Positions 6,693 through 13,821 of a DNA stretch of 17,097 nucleotides are shown piece by piece. Both the position numbers and the translations under genes were made by a program. Position 1 is the first letter of the stretch; every line of letters begins with the position of its first letter. The DNA is from Hungatella sp. UBA3147. GTDB lineage: Bacteria > Bacillota > Clostridia > Lachnospirales > Lachnospiraceae. The stretch is from positions 1 through 17,097 of the forward strand of contig DEYX01000006.1 in the NCBI GenBank assembly GCA_002365025.1, given 5' to 3'. Below the pieces are notes generated by a model, which saw only the letters and a program-made list of their open reading frames with translations, did no database searches and was not told where the DNA came from.

Positions 6693-7475
6693 TCATTGGG
6701 TGGATTCATATCCAATTCTTTCCGACAATGCTACAACCAGCCCATCCACTACAGCAATGGGGGCAGACATGGAATGGTATTCCTTTTCCTCACCCTGGTA
6801 AACATACAGCTGTATATCAGCTTTTTGCTTATCCGGTACATATAGCCTGCTGGTAAAGGCCAGCGTATGGTAAGCAGCTATTTTCTGATACTTAAGAATC
6901 ATATTCCCCTCCCGGGATACTCTGGAAATATTAAACATGACGACAAGGTCTCCTGCTCCTGCCTGTGCCAGACCTTCAAGCACCTCTGCTCCACCGGATG
7001 GGAGATGCACCACGGAAAGCCCAAGGCGGCGCAGGCGGAAAAACAAAAGCTGTCCCAGAGAGAATGAAGCATTTTTAGCATAAATAAAGATACACTTTGC
7101 CTCCTGAATCGACCTAATAGCACACTCAAACTCCGATGTATCCAGCTGCTCCAGGGTCTTTTGTAAGCAATGCTGCTGCCGCAAGAGCCAATTTTGCAGT
7201 GTAAATTCCGTCTCCTGCAAAAGCGGTGCAGCTATTTTTTGTACCGGCCTATGTTCCGTACTCTGCTGTATCACAACATGCTTAAGCTCCTTAAAATCCT
7301 TGCAGCCCACATGCCGTGCAAAACGGGAAACCGTTGCATCCGACAGTCCTAAAGAGGCTGACAGCTGCCCGATGGTCATAAACAAAAATATGTCGGTATG
7401 GCTGCTGATATATTCTATAATTTTTTGGTCTGCGCTGGTCAGTTCTTCCGGCAAAACCGGAAAATGCAGCTGCAT
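6693..7475 (-). CDS. RpiR-family transcriptional regulator
   Basis: A 260-residue sugar-phosphate-sensing regulator. The N-terminal helix-turn-helix domain (about 1-75) includes LTSADQKIIEYISSH and a recognition region LSASLGLSDATVSRFARHVG, typical of the family. A SIS domain (about 105-245) follows, with IFIYAKNASFSLGQLLFFRL and the late HSMSAPIAVVDGLVVAL helix. An earlier ATG (7514) is in frame, but AAAGGAGGTGG lies ideally before the ATG at 7475, so I chose that. The gene stands alone with no sugar gene next to it, so its target is elsewhere or it acts on itself. A perfect palindrome about 108 bp upstream is a candidate operator. Confidence 0.88.
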   Translation of the reverse strand: MQLHFPVLPEELTSADQKIIEYISSHTDIFLFMTIGQLSASLGLSDATVSRFARHVGCKDFKELKHVVIQQSTEHRPVQKIAAPLLQETEFTLQNWLLRQQHCLQKTLEQLDTSEFECAIRSIQEAKCIFIYAKNASFSLGQLLFFRLRRLGLSVVHLPSGGAEVLEGLAQAGAGDLVVMFNISRVSREGNMILKYQKIAAYHTLAFTSRLYVPDKQKADIQLYVYQGEEKEYHSMSAPIAVVDGLVVALSERIGYESTQ

Positions 7476-7582
7476 AAAGCCACCTCCTTTGCACTGCAGA
7501 TACTTCTTAATCATGCAGCCTTATTGTGTCACTTCCAGTATAAATGCACTATGTAAATTTATCTATCAAACTGCAGTAAAAT

Positions 7583-7596
7583 GAAAGTAAACTTTC
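7583..7596. promoter_or_regulatory. Candidate RpiR operator palindrome
   Basis: GAAAGTAAACTTTC is a perfect inverted repeat with 6-bp arms and a 2-bp centre, upstream of the RpiR-family gene. Sites with GAAA...TTTC symmetry are known for RpiR-type proteins. On the minus strand it contains TTTACT, which may overlap a weak -35. A related GTAAACTTT recurs near 7625 inside CATGTA...TACATG. Confidence 0.45.
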
Positions 7597-7724
7597 TCAG
7601 AACGCCAATATGAAGGACAATTCATGTAAACTTTAATACATGTCTGCAGCTTATTGTTTAAATGGCTATGTGGGATTCGAAAAGAAAGAAGAATGGAGAA
7701 AGGGGACAAGATATAATAGATGAT

Positions 7725-7942
7725 ATAAATGAAGGAAAGGGAAGTTATTCCCCGTCATGGAATATGAAATAATATGTGCTGTCCGAAACCAAAATGGTTT
7801 TGATGTGAAATTATGAGTTAATTAAATTTGGGAGTATAGATATTTTCTGCACTTACAATACCGTGCGAGAAAAGACATGCAGAAATAGCTTTGCCGGGCT
7901 ACAGTTTTTATTATATATCATCACTGTAGCCCAGCTTTTTTT
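7725..7942 (+). ncRNA. Candidate plus-strand structured RNA ending in a terminator
   Basis: The 518-nt gap between the RpiR and DeoR genes has no convincing protein gene. On the plus strand a TATAAT (7713-7718, no good -35) is followed by a small AAACCA/TGGTTT hairpin, an 8-bp stem TTTCTGCA/TGCAGAAA (7844-7851 with 7878-7885), and a terminator. That series suggests a short non-coding transcript of about 220 nt. Start and even existence are inferred; I recognise no known RNA family. Confidence 0.3.
7893..7942 (+). terminator. Intrinsic terminator, plus strand
   Basis: Arms 7893-7905 and 7923-7935 form a 13-position stem (core GGGCTACAGT/ACTGTAGCCC, one C-A mismatch) with a 17-nt AT-rich loop, followed by seven T on the plus strand. 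There is no T run on the minus side, so it is not a normal terminator for the DeoR operon, although the one mismatch becomes a U-G pair in minus-strand RNA. Confidence 0.65.
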
Positions 7943-7993
7943 AGAAATAAATGGTTAAGATAAAAGTGTAAATTTCATTTGCCACAATCGCTT

Positions 7994-8773
7994 TTATTCA
8001 GCAATCACCAATTCAATACCACTATCTTCTATGCTTTCTTTATATGCCTTACTGATTGCCCCATCCGTAATGATCACATCAATCTGTTTGCTTTCCGCAA
8101 AGGTCACAAACGAATTCCGGCCGATTTTATCACTGCTTCCCAGGATGAAAACCTTATCCGATATAGACACAAGCAGCTTTTTCATCTCCGCCTGTCCCAC
8201 GTCCGGGGTTGTCGCTCCCTTTGCCAGAGTAAAACTGTTTGTACCCATAATTGCCTTATCCACAACCAGATCCTGAAACGGTGCGGTACCAAAGCTGCCT
8301 ATGGTACAATTATAATGCTTGCGGATGACACCTCCGATGAAATAAACCGTAACATCCTCAAACTGGTCAAGCAGAGCGGCAATGCTTAAGTCGTTGGTCA
8401 CGACGCGAAGATCTTTTTTCGTACCCAGATGCTTTGCAAATGCATAACAGGTACTGCCCGTATCCACTGCAATCGTATCCCCGTCGTCAATGAACGTCAC
8501 CGCCTCCCTGGCTATCGCCTCCTTGCATTCGGTGGCTTCTCCCCGCTTTTGCGGCTCTATCTCAAATGCCGACTTGGATATCCTCATTGCCCCGCCATGG
8601 GTCCTGAGCAGTAGCTTTTCGTTCTCCAGATCTCTTAAGTCGCTTCGGATTGTTGCACCTGATACATTGAACAGTTCACTTAAATAGGCTACCGTCACCT
8701 TCTCGGTCTCCTGCAGTAAATTCAAAATCATCTGCTTTCGTTCTTCCATAAATACGGTTTCTTTTTCATTCAT
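7994..8773 (-). CDS. DeoR/GlpR-family transcriptional regulator
   Basis: A 259-residue repressor-type protein. The N-terminal DeoR helix-turn-helix (about 10-65) reads ERKQMILNLLQETEKVTVAY, then LSELFNVSGATIRSDLRDLE and LLRTHGGA, the family signature. The C-terminal DeoRC sensor domain (about 80-240) contains IAVDTGSTCYAFAKHL, VVTNDLSIA, VYFIGGVIRKHYNC and VDKAIMGTNSFTLAKGATT, which bind a phosphorylated sugar in known members. GGGGTG lies seven bases before the ATG. It is the last gene of the six-gene operon that starts at deoC, so it is most likely the local repressor acting on the TTTC-box region upstream of deoC and induced by a pathway intermediate. Confidence 0.92.
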   Translation of the reverse strand: MNEKETVFMEERKQMILNLLQETEKVTVAYLSELFNVSGATIRSDLRDLENEKLLLRTHGGAMRISKSAFEIEPQKRGEATECKEAIAREAVTFIDDGDTIAVDTGSTCYAFAKHLGTKKDLRVVTNDLSIAALLDQFEDVTVYFIGGVIRKHYNCTIGSFGTAPFQDLVVDKAIMGTNSFTLAKGATTPDVGQAEMKKLLVSISDKVFILGSSDKIGRNSFVTFAESKQIDVIITDGAISKAYKESIEDSGIELVIAE

Positions 8774-8865
8774 TTGGCTTCACCCCTGTTTTTACTATAT
8801 CTAATATACTATAAATAACCGAAAAAATAAAGTCAGGAGAAGGCCAATTGTTAATCGGGTATTCG

Positions 8866-9906
8866 CTAAAATCGTATCACATGCTTGAGTCCGCTGGATT
8901 TTATCGCTTCAGTAAACGCCTTCTGATAGTCTCCTATCTCATAGACATGGGTAACCAGCTGCTTTAAGTCGATGACACCGTCTGCCGCAAAATCCAGGAC
9001 TTTTCGGTACTGGCTTAAGCTGGCTCTGGTGCTTCCATGGATACTGATCTGCTTATAGTGGATCAGGTTTGAATTGATTGAAACCATCTCCCGGTCTTTT
9101 GGCAGGCCTCCAAAGAATAAAACTCTGCCGAATAAGCCAGCCAGTTCGATGGCCATGGACTGCATTTCTCCAGACGGACAGGCAACAATAATCACATCTG
9201 CCCCCCGGTTTTTCGTGAGATGCATTACCGTCTCACGCAGGGAATCTGCCTCTATGGTATGCATATACGGATACAGTGACTTGCAGTAAGCCAGGCGTTC
9301 TGCGGACAGGTCATTCATCATTACCACCCCTGCTCCCTGCATCTTTGCCAGCATTCCATGCATCAGACCGATCGGCCCTGCTCCGATAACCAGCACTTTA
9401 TCCCCTGGATGAATTCCTGCCTGCTTCTGTCCGTTATACACACAGGAAAGCGGTTCTGCCACAGCCGCTTCGTCAAAGCCCATGTGGTCCTCCAGTATTT
9501 TTATATTTCCCTGGATAACCGCAGCCTTCGGAATCCTGATATATTCGGCAAATCCCCCGTCTAAGTTGATTCCAAGCGCTTGATAATCCGCGCACAGATG
9601 GGTATTGCCGGACACACAGCTGTCACAGGTTCCGCAACCCATATTAGGGGCTACGGCAACCCTCATACCGGGACGATAGCCCCGTACATGCCTGCCGACC
9701 TGTTCAATGATCCCGCTGATCTCATGTCCGATGATCAGCGGATGATCCTTATCGATTCCTGATGCACCGTTTTTGTACATCCGGATATCGGTTCCGCAAA
9801 GCGCTGCACTCTTTGTCTTTATCAGAACTTCATCCCCGGATATTTCAGGTACAGTTACGTCCTCCAGACGCAGATCCTCTTTACCATATAATCTTATCGC
9901 TTTCAT
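8866..9906 (-). CDS. Zinc-dependent medium-chain dehydrogenase (sorbitol/threonine dehydrogenase-like)
   Basis: A 346-residue cytoplasmic NAD(P)-dependent alcohol dehydrogenase. Catalytic-zinc ligands are Cys37 (LCGTD) and His61-Glu62 (GHE). The structural zinc site is complete: Cys91, Cys94, Cys97, Cys105 in CGTCDSCVSGNTHLC. The Rossmann motif VLVIGAGPIGLMHGMLAKM follows in the middle, and the C-terminal catalytic tail is present. Such enzymes oxidise a secondary alcohol of a polyol, sugar or hydroxy acid to a ketone. Within this PTS operon it probably acts on the imported sugar phosphate or a later product; the exact substrate cannot be read. AAGGGAG precedes the ATG. About 75 bp separate it from the oxidoreductase gene upstream. 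Confidence 0.92.
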   Translation of the reverse strand: MKAIRLYGKEDLRLEDVTVPEISGDEVLIKTKSAALCGTDIRMYKNGASGIDKDHPLIIGHEISGIIEQVGRHVRGYRPGMRVAVAPNMGCGTCDSCVSGNTHLCADYQALGINLDGGFAEYIRIPKAAVIQGNIKILEDHMGFDEAAVAEPLSCVYNGQKQAGIHPGDKVLVIGAGPIGLMHGMLAKMQGAGVVMMNDLSAERLAYCKSLYPYMHTIEADSLRETVMHLTKNRGADVIIVACPSGEMQSMAIELAGLFGRVLFFGGLPKDREMVSINSNLIHYKQISIHGSTRASLSQYRKVLDFAADGVIDLKQLVTHVYEIGDYQKAFTEAIKSSGLKHVIRF

Positions 9907-9981
9907 AAATACTCCCTTATAGTTCTACATTCTCTGCTTCTGCAGTACGTTCCCTGGGGTACAATTCCTGCAGCATGCACC

Positions 9982-10998
9982 TTACAGTTTCACAATCTCT
10001 CCGGTGACAATGGATTCATTCCCGGCATTGACCACCTTTACAGCCATCAAGCCGTCCTTTCCTGTCACTTCCGGTTCCCGGTCATTTAAAATCGCCTGGA
10101 TAAAGCTGATGTCTTCATTGATATAAGCCTCCCGGAACAGGTGGGTCCAGCTGTTCACAACATCCATTCTGCCAACCTTATTTTTGGCATATATGACTGT
10201 GGACTTATCCTTTAGCTCCCCTAATGTAATCAGTCCTCTGGTTCCCAGTATTTCCACCCGCGCATCGTATCCATAGCCCACTCCCTGGGCGCCGTCAATG
10301 CTTCCCAGAATGCCATTGTCAAACTTTGCATTCAGTATGACGTTATCATAGAAATCAGGGAATTCCTCTTTCGCCTCCATGCACCGGTAATTACCAGCCA
10401 CAGCGTATACGGTTTGAAATTCACCCTTTGTAAACCAGCGGAGCGTGTCGATGTCATGGCTGTTTACTTCTGCGAGGGGGCCATTGCTCTTTTTAATATC
10501 ATACATCCACGGCTTGGGTATGCTGGGACCCCTTGTGAGGGATTTAACAAGCACCACATCACCGATCTCCCCTTCCTCCACAAGCTTCTTTCCATAGACG
10601 AAGCTGTCATCAAATCTCCGCATGAACCCGATTTGAAGCTTGACGCCGTTTGTCTTTGCGGCACCGATCATCTCCTCGCACTCTTTCTCATTCATTGCCA
10701 TTGGCTTTTCGCAGAGAATGTGTTTCTTGGCATTTGCGGCCGCGATCACAATCTCACGGTGAAACACCGTGGGCGTGACAACGACTACGGCATCGATCTC
10801 TTCATTTTTCAGTGCTTCCTTATAATCTGTGTAATACAGTGAAATCTCCAGCTCCTTCACCGCCGCCTGACACGCAGCTTCCGAAGGATCACAGACTGCC
10901 GCCATTCTCGCATACGGTACACGGGATACGAAATTTCTTGCATGAATCATTCCTGCACGCCCTGCACCTATCAAACAGATATTTATTATGTCTCTCAT
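9982..10998 (-). CDS. Gfo/Idh/MocA-family oxidoreductase (inositol 2-dehydrogenase-like)
   Basis: A 338-residue NAD(P)-dependent sugar or cyclitol dehydrogenase. The N-terminal Rossmann fold has ICLIGAGRAGMIHARNF (about 7-23); VVVVTPTVFH and HILCEKPMAMN carry the family EKP motif with its catalytic lysine. The C-terminal domain has GFMRRFDDSF and EVNSHDIDTLRW, where the HD pair is typical of inositol dehydrogenases. Family members oxidise or reduce a hydroxyl on sugars, inositols or their acids. It is third from the end of the operon, between EIIBC and the zinc dehydrogenase; together the two dehydrogenases could move a keto group along the carbon chain before aldol cleavage. That scheme is inference. 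AAGGGG lies before the ATG. Confidence 0.92.
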   Translation of the reverse strand: MRDIINICLIGAGRAGMIHARNFVSRVPYARMAAVCDPSEAACQAAVKELEISLYYTDYKEALKNEEIDAVVVVTPTVFHREIVIAAANAKKHILCEKPMAMNEKECEEMIGAAKTNGVKLQIGFMRRFDDSFVYGKKLVEEGEIGDVVLVKSLTRGPSIPKPWMYDIKKSNGPLAEVNSHDIDTLRWFTKGEFQTVYAVAGNYRCMEAKEEFPDFYDNVILNAKFDNGILGSIDGAQGVGYGYDARVEILGTRGLITLGELKDKSTVIYAKNKVGRMDVVNSWTHLFREAYINEDISFIQAILNDREPEVTGKDGLMAVKVVNAGNESIVTGEIVKL

Positions 10999-11024
10999 CC
11001 TTATTTCCCCTTACCGCTGTTCAA

Positions 11025-12389
11025 TCAGCGTTTCTTTAAAAAGCTTACCAAAACTCCGGAAATGACCGTTCCCACGATAATTGCCACAAGGTAGAGCGGC
11101 AGATTGGAAACTGCCCCCGGGATAACAAATACAAAGGCCCCGCCATGAGGAACCGCCAGCCCGCAGTTAAAGATCATAGATAACGCTCCGGTAACCGCTG
11201 CTCCTATGGTAACAGAAGGTAGTACACGGACCGGATCGGCTGCCGCAAAGGGGATTGCCCCCTCGCTGATAAAAGAAGCTCCCAGGATCCAGGCCGTCTT
11301 TCCCGACTCAATTTGGTCTGTGGTATAACGGTCCTTCGCAATGATAGTGGAAAGTGCCATTGCTAACGGTGGAACCATACCCGAGGCCATAACCGCCGCC
11401 ATAACCGGTGCCGTCTCTCCCGGAGACAAGGTCGTTAAAGATGCAACTCCAAAGAAATAAGCTGCCTTTCCGATGGGCCCAGCTAAATCGACCGCCATCA
11501 TTGCCCCAAGAATCAATCCCAGAAGGGCGGAATTTACACCGGATAAGCTGTTTAAAAACTCTGTGATCCAAACATTCAGCGCCTTAAAAGGAGTACCAAT
11601 GATAAAAATCATGGTAAGTCCTACAATCACAGATGATAAAAACGGTACGATCAAAACAGGCATCAGGCCTTCCAGACCCTTTGGCATTTTAATCACCTTT
11701 TTTAAGAATAATGCCGCGTATCCGCCTAAAAATCCACCGATCAGCGCTCCTAAAAATCCCGCATTCAATGTGCTGGCAAGCATACCGCCCACCATACCGG
11801 GCAGCAGGCCGGGCCGGTCTGAGATGGAGTGTCCGATAAATCCTCCCAGAATTGGGAACATGAGAGCCATGCAGACTCCGCCGCCAATCATGCTGAAGGC
11901 CTGTGCAATCGGTCCCTCCGAATGGATGCCGCCGAATGCAAAAGAAAGAGCAATACAGATGCCTCCCGCCACAACAAAGGGAATCATATAGGAAACACCT
12001 GCCATCAGATGTTTGTAGACACTGACCTTTTGTTTCGTATTTTGCGCTGCATTTGTGTCCATACCTGCCTCAGCGTTCTTGTAAATATATGTACTTGCCA
12101 GTGCCTTATCAATGATCTCACCGGCCTTGTTGATGCCGTCCTCCACATTGGTCTCATACAGACGTTTTCCATGAAACCGCTCCTTGTTGACACCGGTATT
12201 GGCTGCGATAAGCACTGCGTCTGCTGCGGCAATATCTTCCGCTGTAAGTACATTTTCTGCACCAATGGACCCCTGTGTCTCAACCTTGATCTCGTGCCCC
12301 ATAGACTTAGCTTCCATCATAAGTTTCTCTGCAGCCATATAAGTATGTGCGATTCCTGTGGAGCAGGAAGTAATTGCTACTAATTTCAT
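11025..12389 (-). CDS. PTS fructose-family EIIBC permease
   Basis: A 454-residue membrane transporter that imports and phosphorylates a sugar. The N-terminal EIIB domain (1 to about 100) carries the phosphoryl-accepting Cys9 in SCSTGIAHTYMAAE; common fructose EIIB proteins have P-T where this one has S-T after the Cys-containing position, a mild variation. A linker (about 100-115) leads to an EIIC domain with many hydrophobic helices, with MAGVSYMIPFVVAGGICIAL at its start and VPHGGAFVFVIPGAVSNLPL near the end. There is no EIIA domain; that is the separate gene upstream, whose TGA overlaps this ATG as ATGA. The fructose family also carries mannitol-like and other substrates, so fructose itself should not be assumed. 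Confidence 0.93.
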   Translation of the reverse strand: MKLVAITSCSTGIAHTYMAAEKLMMEAKSMGHEIKVETQGSIGAENVLTAEDIAAADAVLIAANTGVNKERFHGKRLYETNVEDGINKAGEIIDKALASTYIYKNAEAGMDTNAAQNTKQKVSVYKHLMAGVSYMIPFVVAGGICIALSFAFGGIHSEGPIAQAFSMIGGGVCMALMFPILGGFIGHSISDRPGLLPGMVGGMLASTLNAGFLGALIGGFLGGYAALFLKKVIKMPKGLEGLMPVLIVPFLSSVIVGLTMIFIIGTPFKALNVWITEFLNSLSGVNSALLGLILGAMMAVDLAGPIGKAAYFFGVASLTTLSPGETAPVMAAVMASGMVPPLAMALSTIIAKDRYTTDQIESGKTAWILGASFISEGAIPFAAADPVRVLPSVTIGAAVTGALSMIFNCGLAVPHGGAFVFVIPGAVSNLPLYLVAIIVGTVISGVLVSFLKKR

Positions 12390-12847
12390 AAAGAAACCCC
12401 CTCTTCTAAAATAGTGAACAGTTGTCTTTTATCCTCACATGCCAGTAAACGGTTTCTGAATTCTTCATGCATCAGACTTCTTGCAAGCTTTGCCAATATC
12501 TTTAAATGCAGATCATCCGTTGTGTCCGGAACTGCAATCAGAAAGATCAGGGATGCAAGGCTCCCATCTGGAGCATTGAAATTCACACCGTCTTTGCTTT
12601 TCGCAAAAACCAGGGCCGGACTCTTCACTGTGTGGCTCTTACCGTGAGGAATTGCCACGTGCATGCCGATTCCTGTAGGTCCGATTGCCTCCCGCTCCAT
12701 CACAGTCTCCAGAAAGACCGCTTCGTCTTCAATCCGGCCTTCTGTCTTTAGCAGGGCAATCATATCCGTCAGACATTTCTCCTTATGGCCTGCCGATAAA
12801 TCTGTAATCATTAAATTTTCATTAATTAAAGCTGAAATTTTTAACAT
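12386..12847 (-). CDS. PTS fructose/mannitol-family EIIA
   Basis: A cytoplasmic phosphocarrier of 153 residues, normal for a free-standing PTS_EIIA_2 domain. The phosphorylated histidine is His68 in GMHVAIPHGKS, within the conserved block EREAIGPTGIGMHVAIPHGK. The C-terminal half has LIFLIAVPDTTDDLHLKILA, also typical. It takes phosphate from HPr and passes it to Cys9 of the EIIBC encoded directly downstream with a four-base overlap. It starts about 22 bp after deoC ends, so all three are cotranscribed. Confidence 0.94.
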   Translation of the reverse strand: MLKISALINENLMITDLSAGHKEKCLTDMIALLKTEGRIEDEAVFLETVMEREAIGPTGIGMHVAIPHGKSHTVKSPALVFAKSKDGVNFNAPDGSLASLIFLIAVPDTTDDLHLKILAKLARSLMHEEFRNRLLACEDKRQLFTILEEGVSL

Positions 12848-12869
12848 GCTTGTTCCCCACCCTCATCTT

Positions 12870-13568
12870 TTAGTAGCCGGACTTCAAAGCTTCACGGTAA
12901 CCTTCCAGTATCTTAAAGCTGCTGCTGGTGCCGATGCGCTCAGCTCCTGCTTCAATCATCTGCCTGCAGGTTTCCCAATCACGTATTCCTCCTGCTGCCT
13001 TCACTTTGATCTCTTCTCCTACGACCTCTTTCATCAGCCTCACATCTTCCGCAGTTGCCCCGCTTGTTCCAAACCCGGTAGAGGTCTTAACAAAATCCGG
13101 CTTTACTTTTTTGGCAATCTCCGCTGCTTTACGGATCTCATCTTTTTCGAGATAGCAGTTTTCAAAGATAACTTTACTTAAAACACCTGCTTTCCGGCAG
13201 ATATCGCAGATCTGTCTCATCTCTTCTTCAATGTAATCATAATTTCCGTTTTTCAGTTCCCCGATATTGATTACATAATCAATTTCATCCGCCCCGTGCA
13301 AAATCGCATCCTGCGTCTCGAAGCACTTTGTCTCGATGGTTGTCTGCCCCAAAGGAAATCCAATAGCGGCCCCCACATGGACCGGAGTATCCTTTAACAG
13401 GGATCTGCAATAGGCAATCGGTGAGGAGTTGATCGCAACCATCTTAAAACCATTCTCTTTTGCCTCCCTGCACAGCTGATCAAAATCAGATTTTACCGCA
13501 CCGGCTTTTAAGCAGGTATGGTCAAACAGATTTGACAGCTTTGCTTCCGTTAACTCACTTAGTTTCAT
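12870..13568 (-). CDS. deoC: Deoxyribose-phosphate aldolase family protein (divergent DeoC)
   Basis: A 232-residue class I aldolase of the DERA family, which in known members splits 2-deoxyribose 5-phosphate to glyceraldehyde 3-phosphate and acetaldehyde. The Schiff-base lysine is Lys161 in FVKTSTGFG, the proton-relay lysine Lys190 in VKAAGGIRD, and the acidic pair lies in DEIDYVINIG (94-103). Two conserved blocks differ: the usual DHTLLKP-D-A-T reads FDHTCLKAGAVKSDF here, and the usual VCVNP reads AINSSP (45-50). So the chemistry should hold while the substrate may not be deoxyribose 5-phosphate. It is the first gene of an operon with a PTS and two dehydrogenases and no nucleoside gene, which also argues for a sugar role. 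AAGGA lies nine bases before the ATG. Confidence 0.87.
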   Translation of the reverse strand: MKLSELTEAKLSNLFDHTCLKAGAVKSDFDQLCREAKENGFKMVAINSSPIAYCRSLLKDTPVHVGAAIGFPLGQTTIETKCFETQDAILHGADEIDYVINIGELKNGNYDYIEEEMRQICDICRKAGVLSKVIFENCYLEKDEIRKAAEIAKKVKPDFVKTSTGFGTSGATAEDVRLMKEVVGEEIKVKAAGGIRDWETCRQMIEAGAERIGTSSSFKILEGYREALKSGY

Positions 13569-13692
13569 ACTTTCATTTCCTTTCTTTTATTTTTGCTTAG
13601 TTTCATATCTTAATTTCATATTATCATATTTTTTTTATTTGTCAATATTTTACTTTCATATATTTTTACTTTCTTTGTTTTCATTTTGTTTC
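13563..13692 (-). promoter_or_regulatory. Promoter and TTTC-box array of the deoC-PTS operon
   Basis: On the minus strand TTGACA (13645-13640), a 16-bp spacer and TAATAT (13623-13618) form a reasonable promoter. On the plus strand the tetramer TTTC occurs at 13563, 13571, 13576, 13581, 13601, 13614, 13654, 13670, 13679 and 13689; six of these are TTTCAT. Boxes lie on both sides of the promoter. Direct TTTC repeats are typical operators of some DeoR-family proteins (AgaR type), and the operon's last gene encodes such a protein. Confidence 0.6.
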
Positions 13693-13744
13693 AAACAAAT
13701 TCAGTGCAGTGCATTGATGGAATGCGCTGTTAATATATAAACAT

Positions 13745-13777
13745 AAAAAAGCCCCGTCCTTTCAATAGGACGAGGCT
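13745..13777 (-). terminator. Rho-independent terminator after glvA
   Basis: Arms 13767-13777 and 13750-13760 give an 11-bp stem (AGCCUCGUCCU/AGGACGGGGCU in minus-strand RNA, with one U-G) and a 6-nt loop, followed by a U run. The U-G pair and the tail both point to the minus strand. It ends the glvC-glvA transcript before the deoC promoter region. Confidence 0.88.
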
Positions 13778-13821
13778 AAAGTTTCGCTAATAGCTTTTTT
13801 ATTTAATTAATTGCGAAAAAA

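Noticed and set aside
7662..7724. A short plus-strand frame starting ATGGCTATG
   Set aside because: It gives only 20 residues, has no ribosome site and ends before the structured region.
8793..8813. Direct repeat TACTATA, 14 bp apart, before the DeoR gene
   Set aside because: It is in AT-rich sequence where such repeats arise by chance, and no promoter elements align with it.
11473..11991. A 172-codon plus-strand open frame within the EIIBC gene
   Set aside because: Its Pro/Ile-rich translation is the antisense image of Gly-rich membrane helices; no start context.
11829..12383. A 184-codon plus-strand open frame across the EIIBC gene
   Set aside because: It lies wholly opposite a clear PTS gene with intact motifs, has no ribosome site and its protein is rich in Cys and His without any domain.
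12663..13181. A 172-codon plus-strand open frame across deoC and EIIA
   Set aside because: Opposite two well-supported genes, with no ribosome site or recognisable domain.
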